Shown: positions 1 through 54,060 of the stretch, one piece after another
Layout of the letters: each line of letters opens with the position of its first letter
Position numbering within the stretch: position 1 is the stretch's first letter
Assembly: GCA_964017155.1 (NCBI GenBank)
Contig: OZ024857.1
Coordinates: 20,950,904-21,014,903, forward strand
From: Oasisia sp. SBJ-2009
Taxonomy: Eukaryota > Annelida > Polychaeta > Sabellida > Siboglinidae
Length of the DNA stretch: 64,000 nucleotides
Direction of reading: 5' to 3'
Translations under genes and position numbers: made by a program
The notes under the pieces: generated by a model
What the model was told of the DNA's origin: nothing
Databases searched by the model: none
What the model saw: the letters and a program-made list of their open reading frames with translations, nothing else

Positions 1-220
1 CCAATTGGACACATCATGTGGCGGTCACGTATTGCTTAGCTACTAGGTCCATTAAGATACCAGAATTGATACCAATCATGTGGAGCATTTGGGCACCCAT
101 CATGTGGCCTATTGCCTAGCTACTGGGTCTATTAAGCTGTTAAAAATGGACACCGAACACGTGGACCATTTGGACATATGTCATGCGCACTATTGTCTGG
201 CAACAAGATCTACCAAGCCA
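1..220. repeat. Degenerate ~81-bp minisatellite at left edge
   Basis: Three diverged copies of a unit of about 81 bp are visible. Each contains a block like ATTGCTTAGCTACTAGGTC, at about 30, 111 and 192, and a block like GGACACATCATGTGG upstream of it. The array probably continues to the left of the window. It lies in the intron downstream of the last visible VPS8 exon. No coding potential is seen. Confidence 0.6.
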
Positions 221-1086
221 TAGCAATTATTGCTGTGGTCGCTATTTAACACTTGCTATTTCATTACGGAAAAGTTATTGGAACTGGTATGTTGTAAACT
301 TGTAACAGGAAATAACTGCCCAGTCTGACTGTTGGCTTACACTGTGTTGATACAAACTAACAATGCATTTGTACAAGAAAGTTTGTTATTGGAGAACTCT
401 AACGACGTACAACTTACAATTTCCTAATTCGAAGGCAGCAGTCAACACAGATCGGAACGACCGCCTGTAACAGAGGCACTCGTGATTATCATTGTGTCTC
501 TGTCAGTTCTCTACAACCACTCATTCTCATCACAAGTCTAGAAAGCCACTGGTGGATCTGTCATGATTATATTTAACAACTCCTGCATATGGTTCTGACA
601 TATCATTAAATATTAATATGAGTGAATGCATTTAATTAAAAACATCAAGTGTACAACTCAGACATGGAAGCAAATGCATTTAAATGCGACTGACCCAGCA
701 TCTGCATTTGAACATTTGGACCATTTGAAACATGAACTACTTTTTTCAAATATAAGTATTTATGGATGGTATTTCACATGCTCATTTAATGTCATGATAT
801 TAACAAAGACCACTAGTTTACCATTATTTCTTGTGCATGAACATGACAACGTTAAGATGATTAAAAAATATTTGAAAAGTATTTTGAAATATTTATGAAA
901 CGTATTTGCATATAACATAAACAAAATGTATTTGCATTTTAAATGTCAGAGGTATTTGCACTTGAATGCTCTTCAATGTATATGGCCCCGTTGTCTGGTA
1001 TAGGCTAAGAAAATTGTTTGCGAAATACTAGAAAATACACCATCAGACAGTACCCCCCTTGACACCCTCACAGCGGAGTGACTCAC

Positions 1087-16934
<15,848 letters not shown>

Positions 16935-18061
16935 AATAATGATAATGTTTATTGAACGCCTGTAAATAGTATTAGTTAACCCGTTAGATGGCGCCAAATT
17001 ACCAGGGGTCGGATACTATAAAATATTGAGTTTTGCTCTTTTATTAATATTAATATACTTATGCAAATGTACACCTTTAAAATAACCAACTGAATTCACC
17101 CAAATAACGAAACTTTATGTAATTATGAAAATTACTTGACCACCCTCAACGAAGCCAGCCAGCCCAAAACATAACCAATGACTGAGGGTCTACCAGATCA
17201 CGTGGGTAGCCTCGCAACGAAAAGAAAAACACGACGCTTTCGAGTTGGCGGTGGACTACTTCTACTAGAAAGTGTTGGATTATTTACAGTAAAGTTTAAC
17301 CGATCATTGGTTGCGGTAGGTTTTTATCTTTGTCGTGAAAGTCACATTTGGTACATAGAAACGTGTAGTCCCCGCTGTACGTGATAAGTGCTTGAGCAGT
17401 GAATGAGTGAAGTTGTTAATCGTAACTTGTGTCACTGTCAGTCAACGCATGGATACACTACAGCACGCCTCTTCATCTTTTCTCACCAATGCATGAACAG
17501 TGACTAATCTGGAATTATTCTAGAATACTGGGAGTGCGATAGTGTAGTAGTTAGCACATGCGTCTGGCACGCCGAGTTCAATACCGGGACGGAACATGCA
17601 TGGAAATCGCATATACACTGTATTAAATATTATACTAATCACACACTGGCCACTGCCACTGGCACTGCATCAAGACTGAGTAACAGTTTCTTAATACTAC
17701 CACTGTGCCCGGGGACTGTATCCCTCACACAGAGAGCACATTAATGTTAGTCCCGTCTGATTTTGGGATATAGAAGAATCTCTGATCTGAAGACCTCGGA
17801 CAAGCACCAATTTAGCTCGCAGTGACCACTGACCACCCATGCAGCTAATAAAATAGGCTACGAACAAAATATATACATTACCAGAATGTTATTTGCTATG
17901 TTACAGTAATGTTCTCCTAAATTTTTTTCGGGCATTTTTCTTTATGTTCCCTTAACATTATCCATCATGTTATTTAGGAATGTTAAGTACTACAGATATA
18001 ACCTAATTATAACTTTATGCTAACATATTACAGGAATGTTGTGTTTGCTGGGCTAGCTCCT

Positions 18062-18065
<4 letters not shown>

Positions 18066-18125
<60 letters not shown>
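18066..18125. repeat. (AT)n microsatellite
   Basis: A pure AT run of about 60 bp lies in the VPS8/NME8 intergenic region, directly beside a short imperfect palindrome (18160-18345). Confidence 0.95.
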
Positions 18126-18128
<3 letters not shown>

Positions 18129-18159
18129 CAAACACAGACTGTCACCATAGGGATAGTGC

Positions 18160-18345
18160 CTAGAAAGGTTGACTTGGTGATAATGTTCTGAGAAGGCTGG
18201 GTATTTATAAGGCCGTATTTATAATGAGACCTCATAAGATCATAGTGAATAGAATGTGTAGTCATGAAATTGTGGTTATGAGGTCTCAGTCACCTAGCCA
18301 GTGTTTTCAGAACATTATCAGTATAGCGAAAGATCGAGACAGCTA
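18160..18345. repeat. Imperfect palindrome, possible foldback element
   Basis: The left half contains TGATAATGTTCTGAGAAGGC and GAGACCTCATAAG. The right half contains the reverse complements, around 18272-18322, with a few differences. The arms are about 80 bp with a short loop. It may be an old MITE; no clean target duplication was found, and the adjacent AT run obscures the left end. Confidence 0.45.
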
Positions 18346-19031
18346 GGAATTGCATCCAACATTTTAATATAAACAATATTTCATATCAAATATCTGTATT
18401 AATTTTGTTATAGATACAGAACATTTTTTTTTACTTCATTCACATTTCTAATAAAAAAATAACAGCAATACATACAAATATTAATTATAGCAGTTATATA
18501 ACTGATATTCTATTTAGTTCATCATGATTATATGCCAGGTGTTTTCATAATGAACACTGATTATATATATATTGGTGTGCAGATGTTTAATGCTCTCTGT
18601 ATGTATCTCATTAAATGTTGTTGGTTTATTGCATCATGGAATATCTTTGTAATGATAATCTAAGATCAGCTGGATTACGATAGCTTAAATATAGTCGGAT
18701 TTAACCAGAGTAAAGTGTGTTACAAAATTTATTATGGTCACTGACATAAGCGAATGTCTATAAAACTGTGACACACATTGTATTATTTAACAATAGCCAA
18801 ATTACCTGGCTTGGATCCCCCCACCCAGATGAATTCTGAAAAATCTAAATGCACAAAGCACCTGAGTGGGCCAAGTCTCTTTCACACTATGCATTTCAGC
18901 ACCATGCATGGAAAACTAATATAAATATGTGGATCCACGGAGAAAGATACACATCATTGCATTGTTTTATTTATAATATCTATATAATTTATCGATAACT
19001 TTGTTTTCAGGGGCTTGTCTGTTAAATCAAA

Positions 19032-46551
<27,520 letters not shown>

Positions 46552-48261
46552 TTATGTACGCTAATCCACAACATTTGTGCGGGAAGTACTTGATCGATTT
46601 TGTCACATTTAGTTTTGTTAGTGTCAACTGTTGGTTGATTTATCTTATTGTGAGTGTTCTGATGAACATTGTTGGATGTTGCATGTTTTCAGTTGTCTGA
46701 ACTGCTGCACGGCAGATATCATGTATACCTCATTCAGTTGATTTGCGTCTAAGGCATCCATATTTCTAGTACGAATATCAATCAGTTTAACATACACCTA
46801 CAGCTCACACCAGTTTATTCATGGTCATGGTACATGCAGTTGTTTTGGAGAATGTTCCACTTAGGCGTGTATGCACACTTCACTGCACTAAAATCTGAAT
46901 AGTTATGTACATATATGTATAATATATTATTAATGTAATTATGTGAAATATTGATCAAATTCTAAATTGTTTCTGTTTGTTTTTAATATAAAAATGAGAG
47001 TGTGCTACCAATGGATTCTTATTCAACAAGTGCTTGGGTCAAATGGAATTTACTGATCCCACATTTTTGTGTAAGTGTCATCATGGTGTGCCTATTGGAA
47101 CCTGATGTCACTGGTGTCAGGGGTACTGTTCTTCATTGTGCACGTTTGTGCTATGCAAGCAACCCGGGTGATTAACTATCCGCATCTCCCGTAGCAAGCA
47201 GACGTGATAAATATGGTATTATGACTGCACTTTTACCAGTACAGATGTACAAATATATTATTTGCGGTGGCATTTTGACTATGGTATGCAGACTATATTT
47301 TAAATTGTTTATCGAAGTTCTGTCTCTTTGTTGTATTAAGGGACATCTGTGTTGTTTCATGATGAGCGACTCTGCATGAAGACAGTATTAAAGGTTGTTT
47401 TTATGTATGTGTGTTTTAGTAAATTACAGTTTACTAATACTATCTGATATTGGGAGTCATTGTAAACAAAGTCAACTGCATAGATATGCAGTTGGTTTTC
47501 TATTCAACTCTAGAGCTTTTCTTTTGAGGAATTGCTTTCCATCTGTTATACCAAGTAAATGGTGATTAGACTATATATCTACATCATCTTTGTGAGTGCT
47601 ACGACAAGGGAAGCATCATACTACTTAAGGTTAAGACAACCTGCATTGAAGTAATTATTGCCCACAACCATGCCGTTAATTGAACAACTTATTTGCATGA
47701 GGATATTGACTCCCACCTCATACCTTCTTCCACCAGACAAATCTATGGGTTATCTTAAAATCCATAAATAACGTGACATTAATATGTTGCACCATCTATT
47801 TTTTAGCGTGTACAGTGTACATATTTTTGGACACGATAGCAAAGGTTCAAATGACAAACTGCACCAGCGGTCATGTATCCCCCTAATTCACCCACTCGCC
47901 TTTGTAGATAGTGTTTTTTAAGCTAGTCTGCTATTTATTAGTCTATTATTTTAATTGAGTTTAATGACACAGTACATTCCTAGGCCTATTCCATAATAAA
48001 CGCGACTTTACGTACTGGCCCCTTATTATTAAAGGTAAGGACTGTAGGTCTATTTAAAGATGTGATAAACTTTCAACTTCTTGCTCGAAGTGCTTGTACA
48101 ATAACTCCCGTACCTGCTCATCTTTTTAGCAGTTTTGTCCTTTTAGTATTTAGATTTGGCACTTGTTACAGTATTATTAGCTCCCTGCATCAAGTTGATT
48201 CACAAGAGTACACATATTTGTTCAACTCTAATAATTTCTGCAGTTATTCAATAAAATTATT
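46552..48261 (+). other. NME8 3' UTR and gene-poor flank
   Basis: The 3' UTR begins at 46552. No AATAAA lies close to the stop; AATAAA is seen at 47995-48000, and an ATTAAA-like signal near 47387. The true cleavage site is not resolved. The rest is AT-rich with no gene I can support. Confidence 0.4.
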
Positions 48262-48515
48262 ATTTTATTCACCGCTGATGTATTGTCTGCGCTTTGCTTG
48301 GTTTAGAAGCAAAAAAATTGCAAGAAAACATACATCTAGGTGGAAAATGGCAGTGCCTTTTAATTCGAAAAAACTGTAAAGTCAAATGCCATGGACATGG
48401 TAAACATGACATGAATAGTCAATAGTATAGGGGCATTGCCTGTGGGCATAGATAATAGAAGCAAATCCCATACAAGCATAGATGCATTGTAGAAATAACT
48501 TACTAAGGCAATCAG
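48262..48515 (-). mobile_element. Fragment of the same repeat family as the 6.56-kb insertion
   Basis: In inverted orientation this matches the right end of the insertion (about 55950-56180). Shared blocks are GGTGGAAAATGGCA versus GGTTGGAAAATGGCA, CTTTGCTTGGTTTA versus CTTTGCTCGGTTTA, and GGCATAGATAATAGAAGCAAATCCC versus its counterpart near 55995-56035. It shows the insertion is a repeated family. Only the terminal ~250 bp are present here. Confidence 0.65.
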
Positions 48516-49340
48516 AATATGGTCATAAAGAGGTATAGAAGATTTATTCACAAAACGTCCCAATTAATAATGTGATAATTCAAAAAGGTAAATGATCGTT
48601 ACAGTTCAGTTTTTAAACATGCCACACTCCCCCATGGCATAGCAAGGCATTGCCACGGCATAGCCATAGGGACCATTACGCAACGGGGGTGGGGGGAGGG
48701 TGTAGCGAGTATTTCGTGTAATATAAGTAATACTTGAAAATGTATGTTCACAAACCTCATTTGTATAGATGCCAAATCTACCTGTTTAGCGCATTCTATG
48801 TTACATATGGCGGTAATTACAAACGATAGATCCTTAACTTAAGTGTTCGACTCGCGTCCGCGAGAGGATTCGACTGGTTTTCATTGAGTGACTAGGTTTG
48901 GCCATTTTTCTCATGTTTTCACAGGGAAAGTGTCAATTACTTAACTTGTATACATACATTTATTTAATAGACCCAATAGTTACCTTCTCTCTTCAACCGG
49001 GAAGCGGTGGAAAACCATTTCCGGACATTTCCGCAGTTGGGCGCAGCACAAAACTGGCTGTTCGACTTCCAATGTCGCTCAGACGCCATCGTCAATATTA
49101 TTATTCAATTATTGACAATAAGACATATATAAGTTGTGGCATCACAGGTAATCGCGAGGAGTTGCGTATCTTTGTGTAGCTATACTATCCTTGGTAATAT
49201 GTTTGGCGTCGGACGACCCACATTGCAGCGGCTTGCTTCGTCCTCGCAATCTCCTTCCAGTATGTATCCAACGTCTGCATCCGTGACGTCAAACAATGGC
49301 AGGAATTACGTTGTAGCGCTTACGTTTTTCCGGCGTTAAA

Positions 49341-49485
49341 TCCTTTCCGATTGACGTTTCTGCGCATGCGCGAGTCAGATACGACCTTGGTTGCTATGCG
49401 GGATGTTTACTTTTCCCACCCCGCGGCACCCACCGTTAAAACCGTTCCGATTGACGTTTCTGCGCATGCGCGTGTCAACTATTTT
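49341..49485. promoter_or_regulatory. 100-bp duplicated block with NRF1-like palindrome
   Basis: The block TCCGATTGACGTTTCTGCGC plus ATGCGCG occurs twice exactly 100 bp apart, with the core TGCGCATGCGC at 49361-49371 and 49461-49471. This core matches the NRF1 consensus. The segment is CpG-rich relative to the flanks. No gene start can be supported next to it. Confidence 0.45.
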
Positions 49486-49519
49486 GTTAACCGGCGAAAG
49501 TTTGTAGTTTCTGATATGT

Positions 49520-49640
49520 TTTACAGTTATCTGAGACATTATATGAGCAGTGGCGTGCACCACCCGGCAGTAGCCAAGCATGACAATGTCCAGTGAAGGG
49601 TACGCTCAGCAGCGCTGAAGCATACTTTAAAAGGTGTGTT
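49520..49640 (-). repeat. Outer part of left arm of inverted duplication
   Basis: Reverse-complement match to about 59371-59490. Shared blocks include GAGACATTATATGAGCAGTGG, GTGCACCA, AGCCAAGCATGACAATGTCC and AGCGCTGAAGCATACTTT. It is separated from the inner part of the same arm (56211-57341) by the 6.56-kb insertion. Confidence 0.8.
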
Positions 49641-49706
49641 CAAAAATATGGATTTAATCCAGCAGGGATTAAATACATTTTGCTCACAGCACCAACTAAC
49701 TCGTAA

Positions 49707-49734
49707 ACATTGTCCAGTCACATCTGGACAATGT
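49707..49734. repeat. Perfect hairpin near left end of the insertion
   Basis: ACATTGTCCAG, six-base loop, CTGGACAATGT: 11-bp perfect arms about 60 bp from the insertion's left end. A second hairpin, TTCCTCTG-TCAG-CAGAGGAA, lies at 49821-49840. Terminal or subterminal hairpins of this kind often belong to the element's own ends. Confidence 0.7.
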
Positions 49735-51344
49735 CACCTTAGACGAGGCCACGATGAAGCTGGGGTGGGGCTGGACACAGTCACCACCCGGCATCGCATA
49801 TCATGAGACTTCAGTTTTAATTCCTCTGTCAGCAGAGGAAGTGCGTGTCACGGAGCAGCCCGTTTTTAAACACAATTTTGTTTGTCAGCGTTTGGTTGTT
49901 TTGGTAGTAGTTTGCATACAGTCAGACCATTCAGCGCTGCCTTGTTGGGTCTGGTTGACAACGTCATCTTTTGTGATTGCCGGCGTTATCCGGCCCCGTT
50001 TCTTGCCGGCGATACGTTGTTAGTGCGCAGTACGTGGGCGACGCTGGCTGACGGGTGCTGCTCCTTCGGGCGATCTGCATTTGCGTACACTTTGGTGAGT
50101 TACTCGTTGTTTTTGCATTTAGTTTCTGTCGGGTAGTGGCATGTTTTGTTTGTGGTTTGTTTCTACCCGCGTCACCGCATTTGCGGTCGTCTCTTAGTAC
50201 CGCGCTGTGTGTTACGCGATGCTCCCGCCGTTATCTTAAGTACCGTAATTAACGCTGTGAGCGTTGCGTAATCGCTGGCCACTCATTGAGATCGTTAATC
50301 TAAGTCTCGCGCGTTGCCGGTCGGATTCTCCGTCGGTTTTTGGTGCCATGTCGTTGTTTGTTGTAATTCGGGGCGTATTTCTGGGTGCCCCTTTATCACA
50401 TTCCTTTGCGCCCCCGGGCTTGTAATTTGATATAGTTGTTCACTGTTTCACTAACGCCACGCGCTTCTTGCCCACCCGTCGCTGTCGCCTGTTTGCCCTA
50501 CGGACGATATCGCCGTCTGGCGGGTTTCCAGAGTATTTGCCTCTATGTTGATGTATTTTCCCTTTGACTTGGTTTCCTTTTACACCGCGTTATATGATCG
50601 TTTTTTCTGTTGTTGTGTCTGCTTTTCAGTTCCCACTGTCTGGCTTCCGACATTTGTTTTTTGCAGGCTTCGGCTGTCTGTTTGCTTCCTGTGCGTTGGT
50701 CGGTTATCGCTCATTTATGCGTGCTGTGCTCTTGGTGTGTGCTACGTATTTATTATTGCGTTTGCTGTTTTGTTTGGCTGTCACGTGGTTTTTAATTTTC
50801 TCGTTAGGTGGAGGAATGACAACATGCCTGGCACTCGGTTTGGTGCTGTCACATTTGCCCTTTGTTTTGTTTTGTTTTTCTTGTCATGGCACCGTATTAA
50901 CGCATAACTGGTGTATTCTTTGTACCATTTATACCTGTGTGTTTGCTCTCCTGGGGCTTCTGGCCGCGAACACAGCTGCTGGCGACGGCTCACCCTGCCT
51001 GGCCGTGTGTGTCTTTGTGGGCATATTTTGGCGCACCTGGTGGTGCAGCGGGCCTTGTTTTGCCATACCTTGTTGATATGCCTTTATGATGTCGTTTTGT
51101 TTCCTTATCCAGGTTCTGTGGTCGATTTGCTGCTGCTTGCTTGCGGTGTGACAGTGTTTTATCCCGTCTGTCGTGTGGCTGTGTGATTGGTTGTATTACT
51201 GACCGTTGGTTGGTGTTTGGCCTGTGTTTTGTTGTGTTAGCCACTGTGTTTGCCCAAAACGTGTGTTGTGTTGCCAAGGGTTGTGATGTTGTGTTACCAC
51301 GCCCTGGTGTGTATAACGTGCTTTTTGTCCTAGCCATGGGTCGA

Positions 51345-51571
51345 CCACCTGTATAGTGTTGGGCCTACAGTGTTAGGTTAGCGTAGGCTCACGCTGTGGT
51401 TCGACAGGGTGTGATGTGGAGTTTCCGCACCCTTTAGTGTTTCCTGGCTAGTGTTTGCCCTCGCCATGGTGTCGACCACTTATATAGTGTTGGGCCTACA
51501 GTGTTAGCGTTAGGCCCACATTGTGGTTCGACAGGGTGTGATGTGGTGTTTCCGCACCCTTGTTTGTTGTG
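51345..51571. repeat. ~130-bp tandem duplication inside the insertion
   Basis: GTGTTGGGCCTACAGTGTTAG, then TGTGGTTCGACAGGGTGTGAT and GTTTCCGCACCCTT, occur twice: at about 51357-51444 and 51488-51571. Some units of GGTGTGATGT also occur nearby. Non-coding as far as can be seen. Confidence 0.75.
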
Positions 51572-52924
51572 ACCTGGCGGTTTGAGTGGCTTTAACTTGT
51601 TGTTGGCACGTTTTTGTCGTTGGGCCTTGTTTGGTTGGAGTGGTATATGTTGATGTGTTTCCACTCGTTCGTTGTGGCTACCTGTTGTGCAGACTGATGC
51701 TGTTGGCCATTGTTTTGTTGTTGCATGTCCTTTGTGCTATTTAGGTGGTGCTGTCTCCAGCTGGTGCTGTATTTATAGGTCATGCTTCACTGTTGCTTGC
51801 TTGTTTTGTCCATGTTGTATAGCTTGCCTGTCTTTCTAGTCTGCTCACAATTTTTGCTCACTTTATTGCTACTGTTTGATAGTTGGGCATCTCTAGCCCA
51901 TTGTGGGGTGTGGCGCATGGCGGCTGTATCACCTGGCGCCTCCTGCTGGCGTATTGGTGTACTGATTGCCGTTTTGATTTGCCTTTTTTGTTGTAGGTTT
52001 TACTTACTTTTTCAGGAATCTCCTCGCCACTGCTCAGGGTGGACGGCTATCCTGGCAGCATCCCTGCTATTTTGTTGTTGGGTGTGGGTACCTGGGGTCC
52101 ACGATCCGTCCTTGTGTTTCCCTTGCTTGGCTTCCAGGTCTGCACGCATCGTTTTATTTTTACTAATTTCCCTCTCGTTTCAGTGATGCCTACGGTGTCG
52201 GCTTGTCGACTGGCGGGTTTTCATGCACAGTCGCTTTTGCTGACCATGTTGTATCTGTCATTACGTTATGCTAGTGAGCAGTGATGCAACCGGCCCCCGG
52301 TATGCATATATTTAGGACGACGACGTGCATTTGCATGATCTTGGTTTGGCCTGCTCTTATTTATTTCTGCGTCGTGCTGCTATTAAATGCTCTTCTCCCA
52401 ACTTTGTTGGCACCTTCACTCCATCGTTAGGGTGTCAGCGGGTCAACAGCTGTGTTTGCCGGGTCATACCTTCATGTTTCCTTTGACTTGTGCTCCTGCT
52501 TACTGTTTTTTCATTGATGATACCTTGTGTTGATTAGGATGCCCACCAAATGCACATGCTACATTACTACGTGCAGGAGTTCCCCATTGTTACCGTTCAC
52601 ATATCAGGGAGGTTTTACTTCACCATGTCATTCTTTCAGGACCAGGTTGCCAGGTTGGCTAACCATTATTTTCTTTCGTATATGTATGTTCTATGGTTTT
52701 ACAGTAGTTGGTGCAAGGCTCTGTTTTTTTTCATGCACTAAAACTGCATGCGTTTTTGTTTTGGTCTGTAGGTGGTCTTCCAGGATGTGGCTAATTTTGC
52801 GTTGCTACATTGTTCCGTCTGGCATAGGCCATGTTACGGGCCACGTCTAGATTTGTGTCCTTGTCCAGGGTGATGGCGATGTGATTCACACCGATTTTTG
52901 CTTCCAGCCTGGCTACGTGACTGC

Positions 52925-53345
52925 ATGGGGTGATGTTCACAGTTGTGTTTCACACCATTTCTTTTTTGTTTCTTGCCTGTCTGCATGAACTGGCTGTTGT
53001 AGACCACACATTTATTGTTGGGTTGCACATGTGGTCGGCATAGGGTGATATTGTTGTGTTCCACATCCATATATGCTTTGAAATTGTTTGCATGAACTGG
53101 CTGTTGTAGACCACACGTTTATTGTTGGACCCAGGGTGATGATGTATATTCCACACCCTTTTGCGTATTCGAGCCGGTATGCATGTACAGGCTGTTAGAG
53201 ACCATACATTTATTGTTGGGCTGGCACAAGTGGTCGGCCCAGGCCAGGGTGGTGTTGAAATGTGCCACACCCTTGTATGCGTTCAAGTCGGTCTGCCTGG
53301 ACTGGCTGTTGTTGACCACACCTTTAATTTTTTGCTTGCCTTGCA
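52925..53345. repeat. ~100-bp tandem repeat, four copies, inside the insertion
   Basis: Four units share TGCATGAACTGGCTGTTGTAG, then ACCACACATTTATTGTTGG (starting about 52983, 53090, 53180 and 53290). Alternating units share AGGGTGATGTTCACAG-like and CACACCC sequences. This resembles a 5' repeat array of a retroelement, but that is inference. Confidence 0.75.
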
Positions 53346-53694
53346 GTTGCTCCAGGGTGCTCACGATGCACTCCATATGACGCGTTCATCCTCATCCGTA
53401 TTAGCTACGAGCCGGGCGGCATGTTTCGCCTGCATTCTAGTCAATGCAGTTATTGTGAACTTGCTTTGCAGCCGGCCGCCGTCATTCTATGCATTTGTAC
53501 ATTCTACTTTGTTTCAGGCACGTTGGTGCGCCATAATCATGCCTCCGACTGTTTCCTGGTTTGACCACCTGTCGTCATGCTTTATTTCCTGCCATTGTGT
53601 TGCATATCCACTATGTTTTGTTCCCCTTGTTTGGGCTAGACCCAATGAGGGTGTGTTTGTTCGTTTCATTGCTTTTGCTGTAACATGCTCCAAT

Positions 53695-54060
53695 TCAGAG
53701 CCTCACCCAGGACCAAATTTTGCTAACGACTTGTGTGCATAATTCAACTATTGCTATCTGTTGCCAAGACTAGCTTGCCACAACCAGACGAGTGTTCACT
53801 GTAATACACAGAGAATGTCTTTGACGTAGTAATTCCCTGTAGTGTTTGCAACATTGTCTGTAACTAACTTTGTGGCAGTTTTAATGACATGGTAACATGG
53901 CATGGACGGGCAAGCTCGCAAAACAAAAACAAAATCGGCATGGACGGTTATGGAAGGCCCCCGTCTGGCACCCGTCCTGGACAAATATTTGCCCGTCCAA
54001 AAAGTAACTTTCAAATTTTGCCCGTCCAAATGACGGGTGGACGAGTCTCTGGGTGAGGCT
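53695..54060. mobile_element. Possible small element nested in the insertion
   Basis: AGCCTCACCCAG at the left (53698) recurs inverted as CTGGGTGAGGCT at the right (about 54049-54060). The inside has subterminal CCCGTCC/GGACGGG motifs, as in hAT-type MITEs. ATGCTCCA occurs just outside both ends (53684, 54061), but not at equal distance. So the borders, and whether this is an element at all, are uncertain. Confidence 0.35.

Larger units (their letters stand above)
16935..19010. promoter_or_regulatory. Head-to-head intergenic region between VPS8 and NME8
   Basis: VPS8 starts leftward at 16934 and the first coding exon of NME8 starts rightward (exon border at 19011, ATG at 19032). The interval must hold the VPS8 promoter and, because 19011 is preceded by a splice acceptor (TTTTCAG), an upstream non-coding NME8 exon that I could not place. 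The segment 16935-17560 is somewhat richer in GC. No TATA box or named factor site is convincing. A shared divergent promoter is inference. Confidence 0.45.

Noticed and set aside
17528..17600. tRNA-like stretch with GTTCAATACC
   Set aside because: Weak B box, no foldable cloverleaf seen. It could be an old SINE head, but nothing around it matches the SINE at 15.3 or 35.6 kb.
48680..48720. G-rich tract followed by TGTAGCG, like a polypurine tract plus LTR start
   Set aside because: No LTR end (..CTACA), no second copy and no pol remnant nearby. Chance similarity or a possible G-quadruplex.
50545..51076. Hydrophobic 170-residue frame (several possible membrane segments)
   Set aside because: The plus strand here is T-rich, so all plus frames look hydrophobic. 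There are no conserved motifs, and several overlapping frames look alike.
50990..51783. Asn/Thr/Gln/His-rich minus-strand frames in the insertion
   Set aside because: Product of A-rich composition on that strand; includes tandem repeats. No domain recognised.
53161..53742. 193-residue plus frame in the insertion as a real gene
   Set aside because: Its first half is translation of the ~100-bp tandem repeat. Only the last ~20 residues show a possible 2A-like relic.
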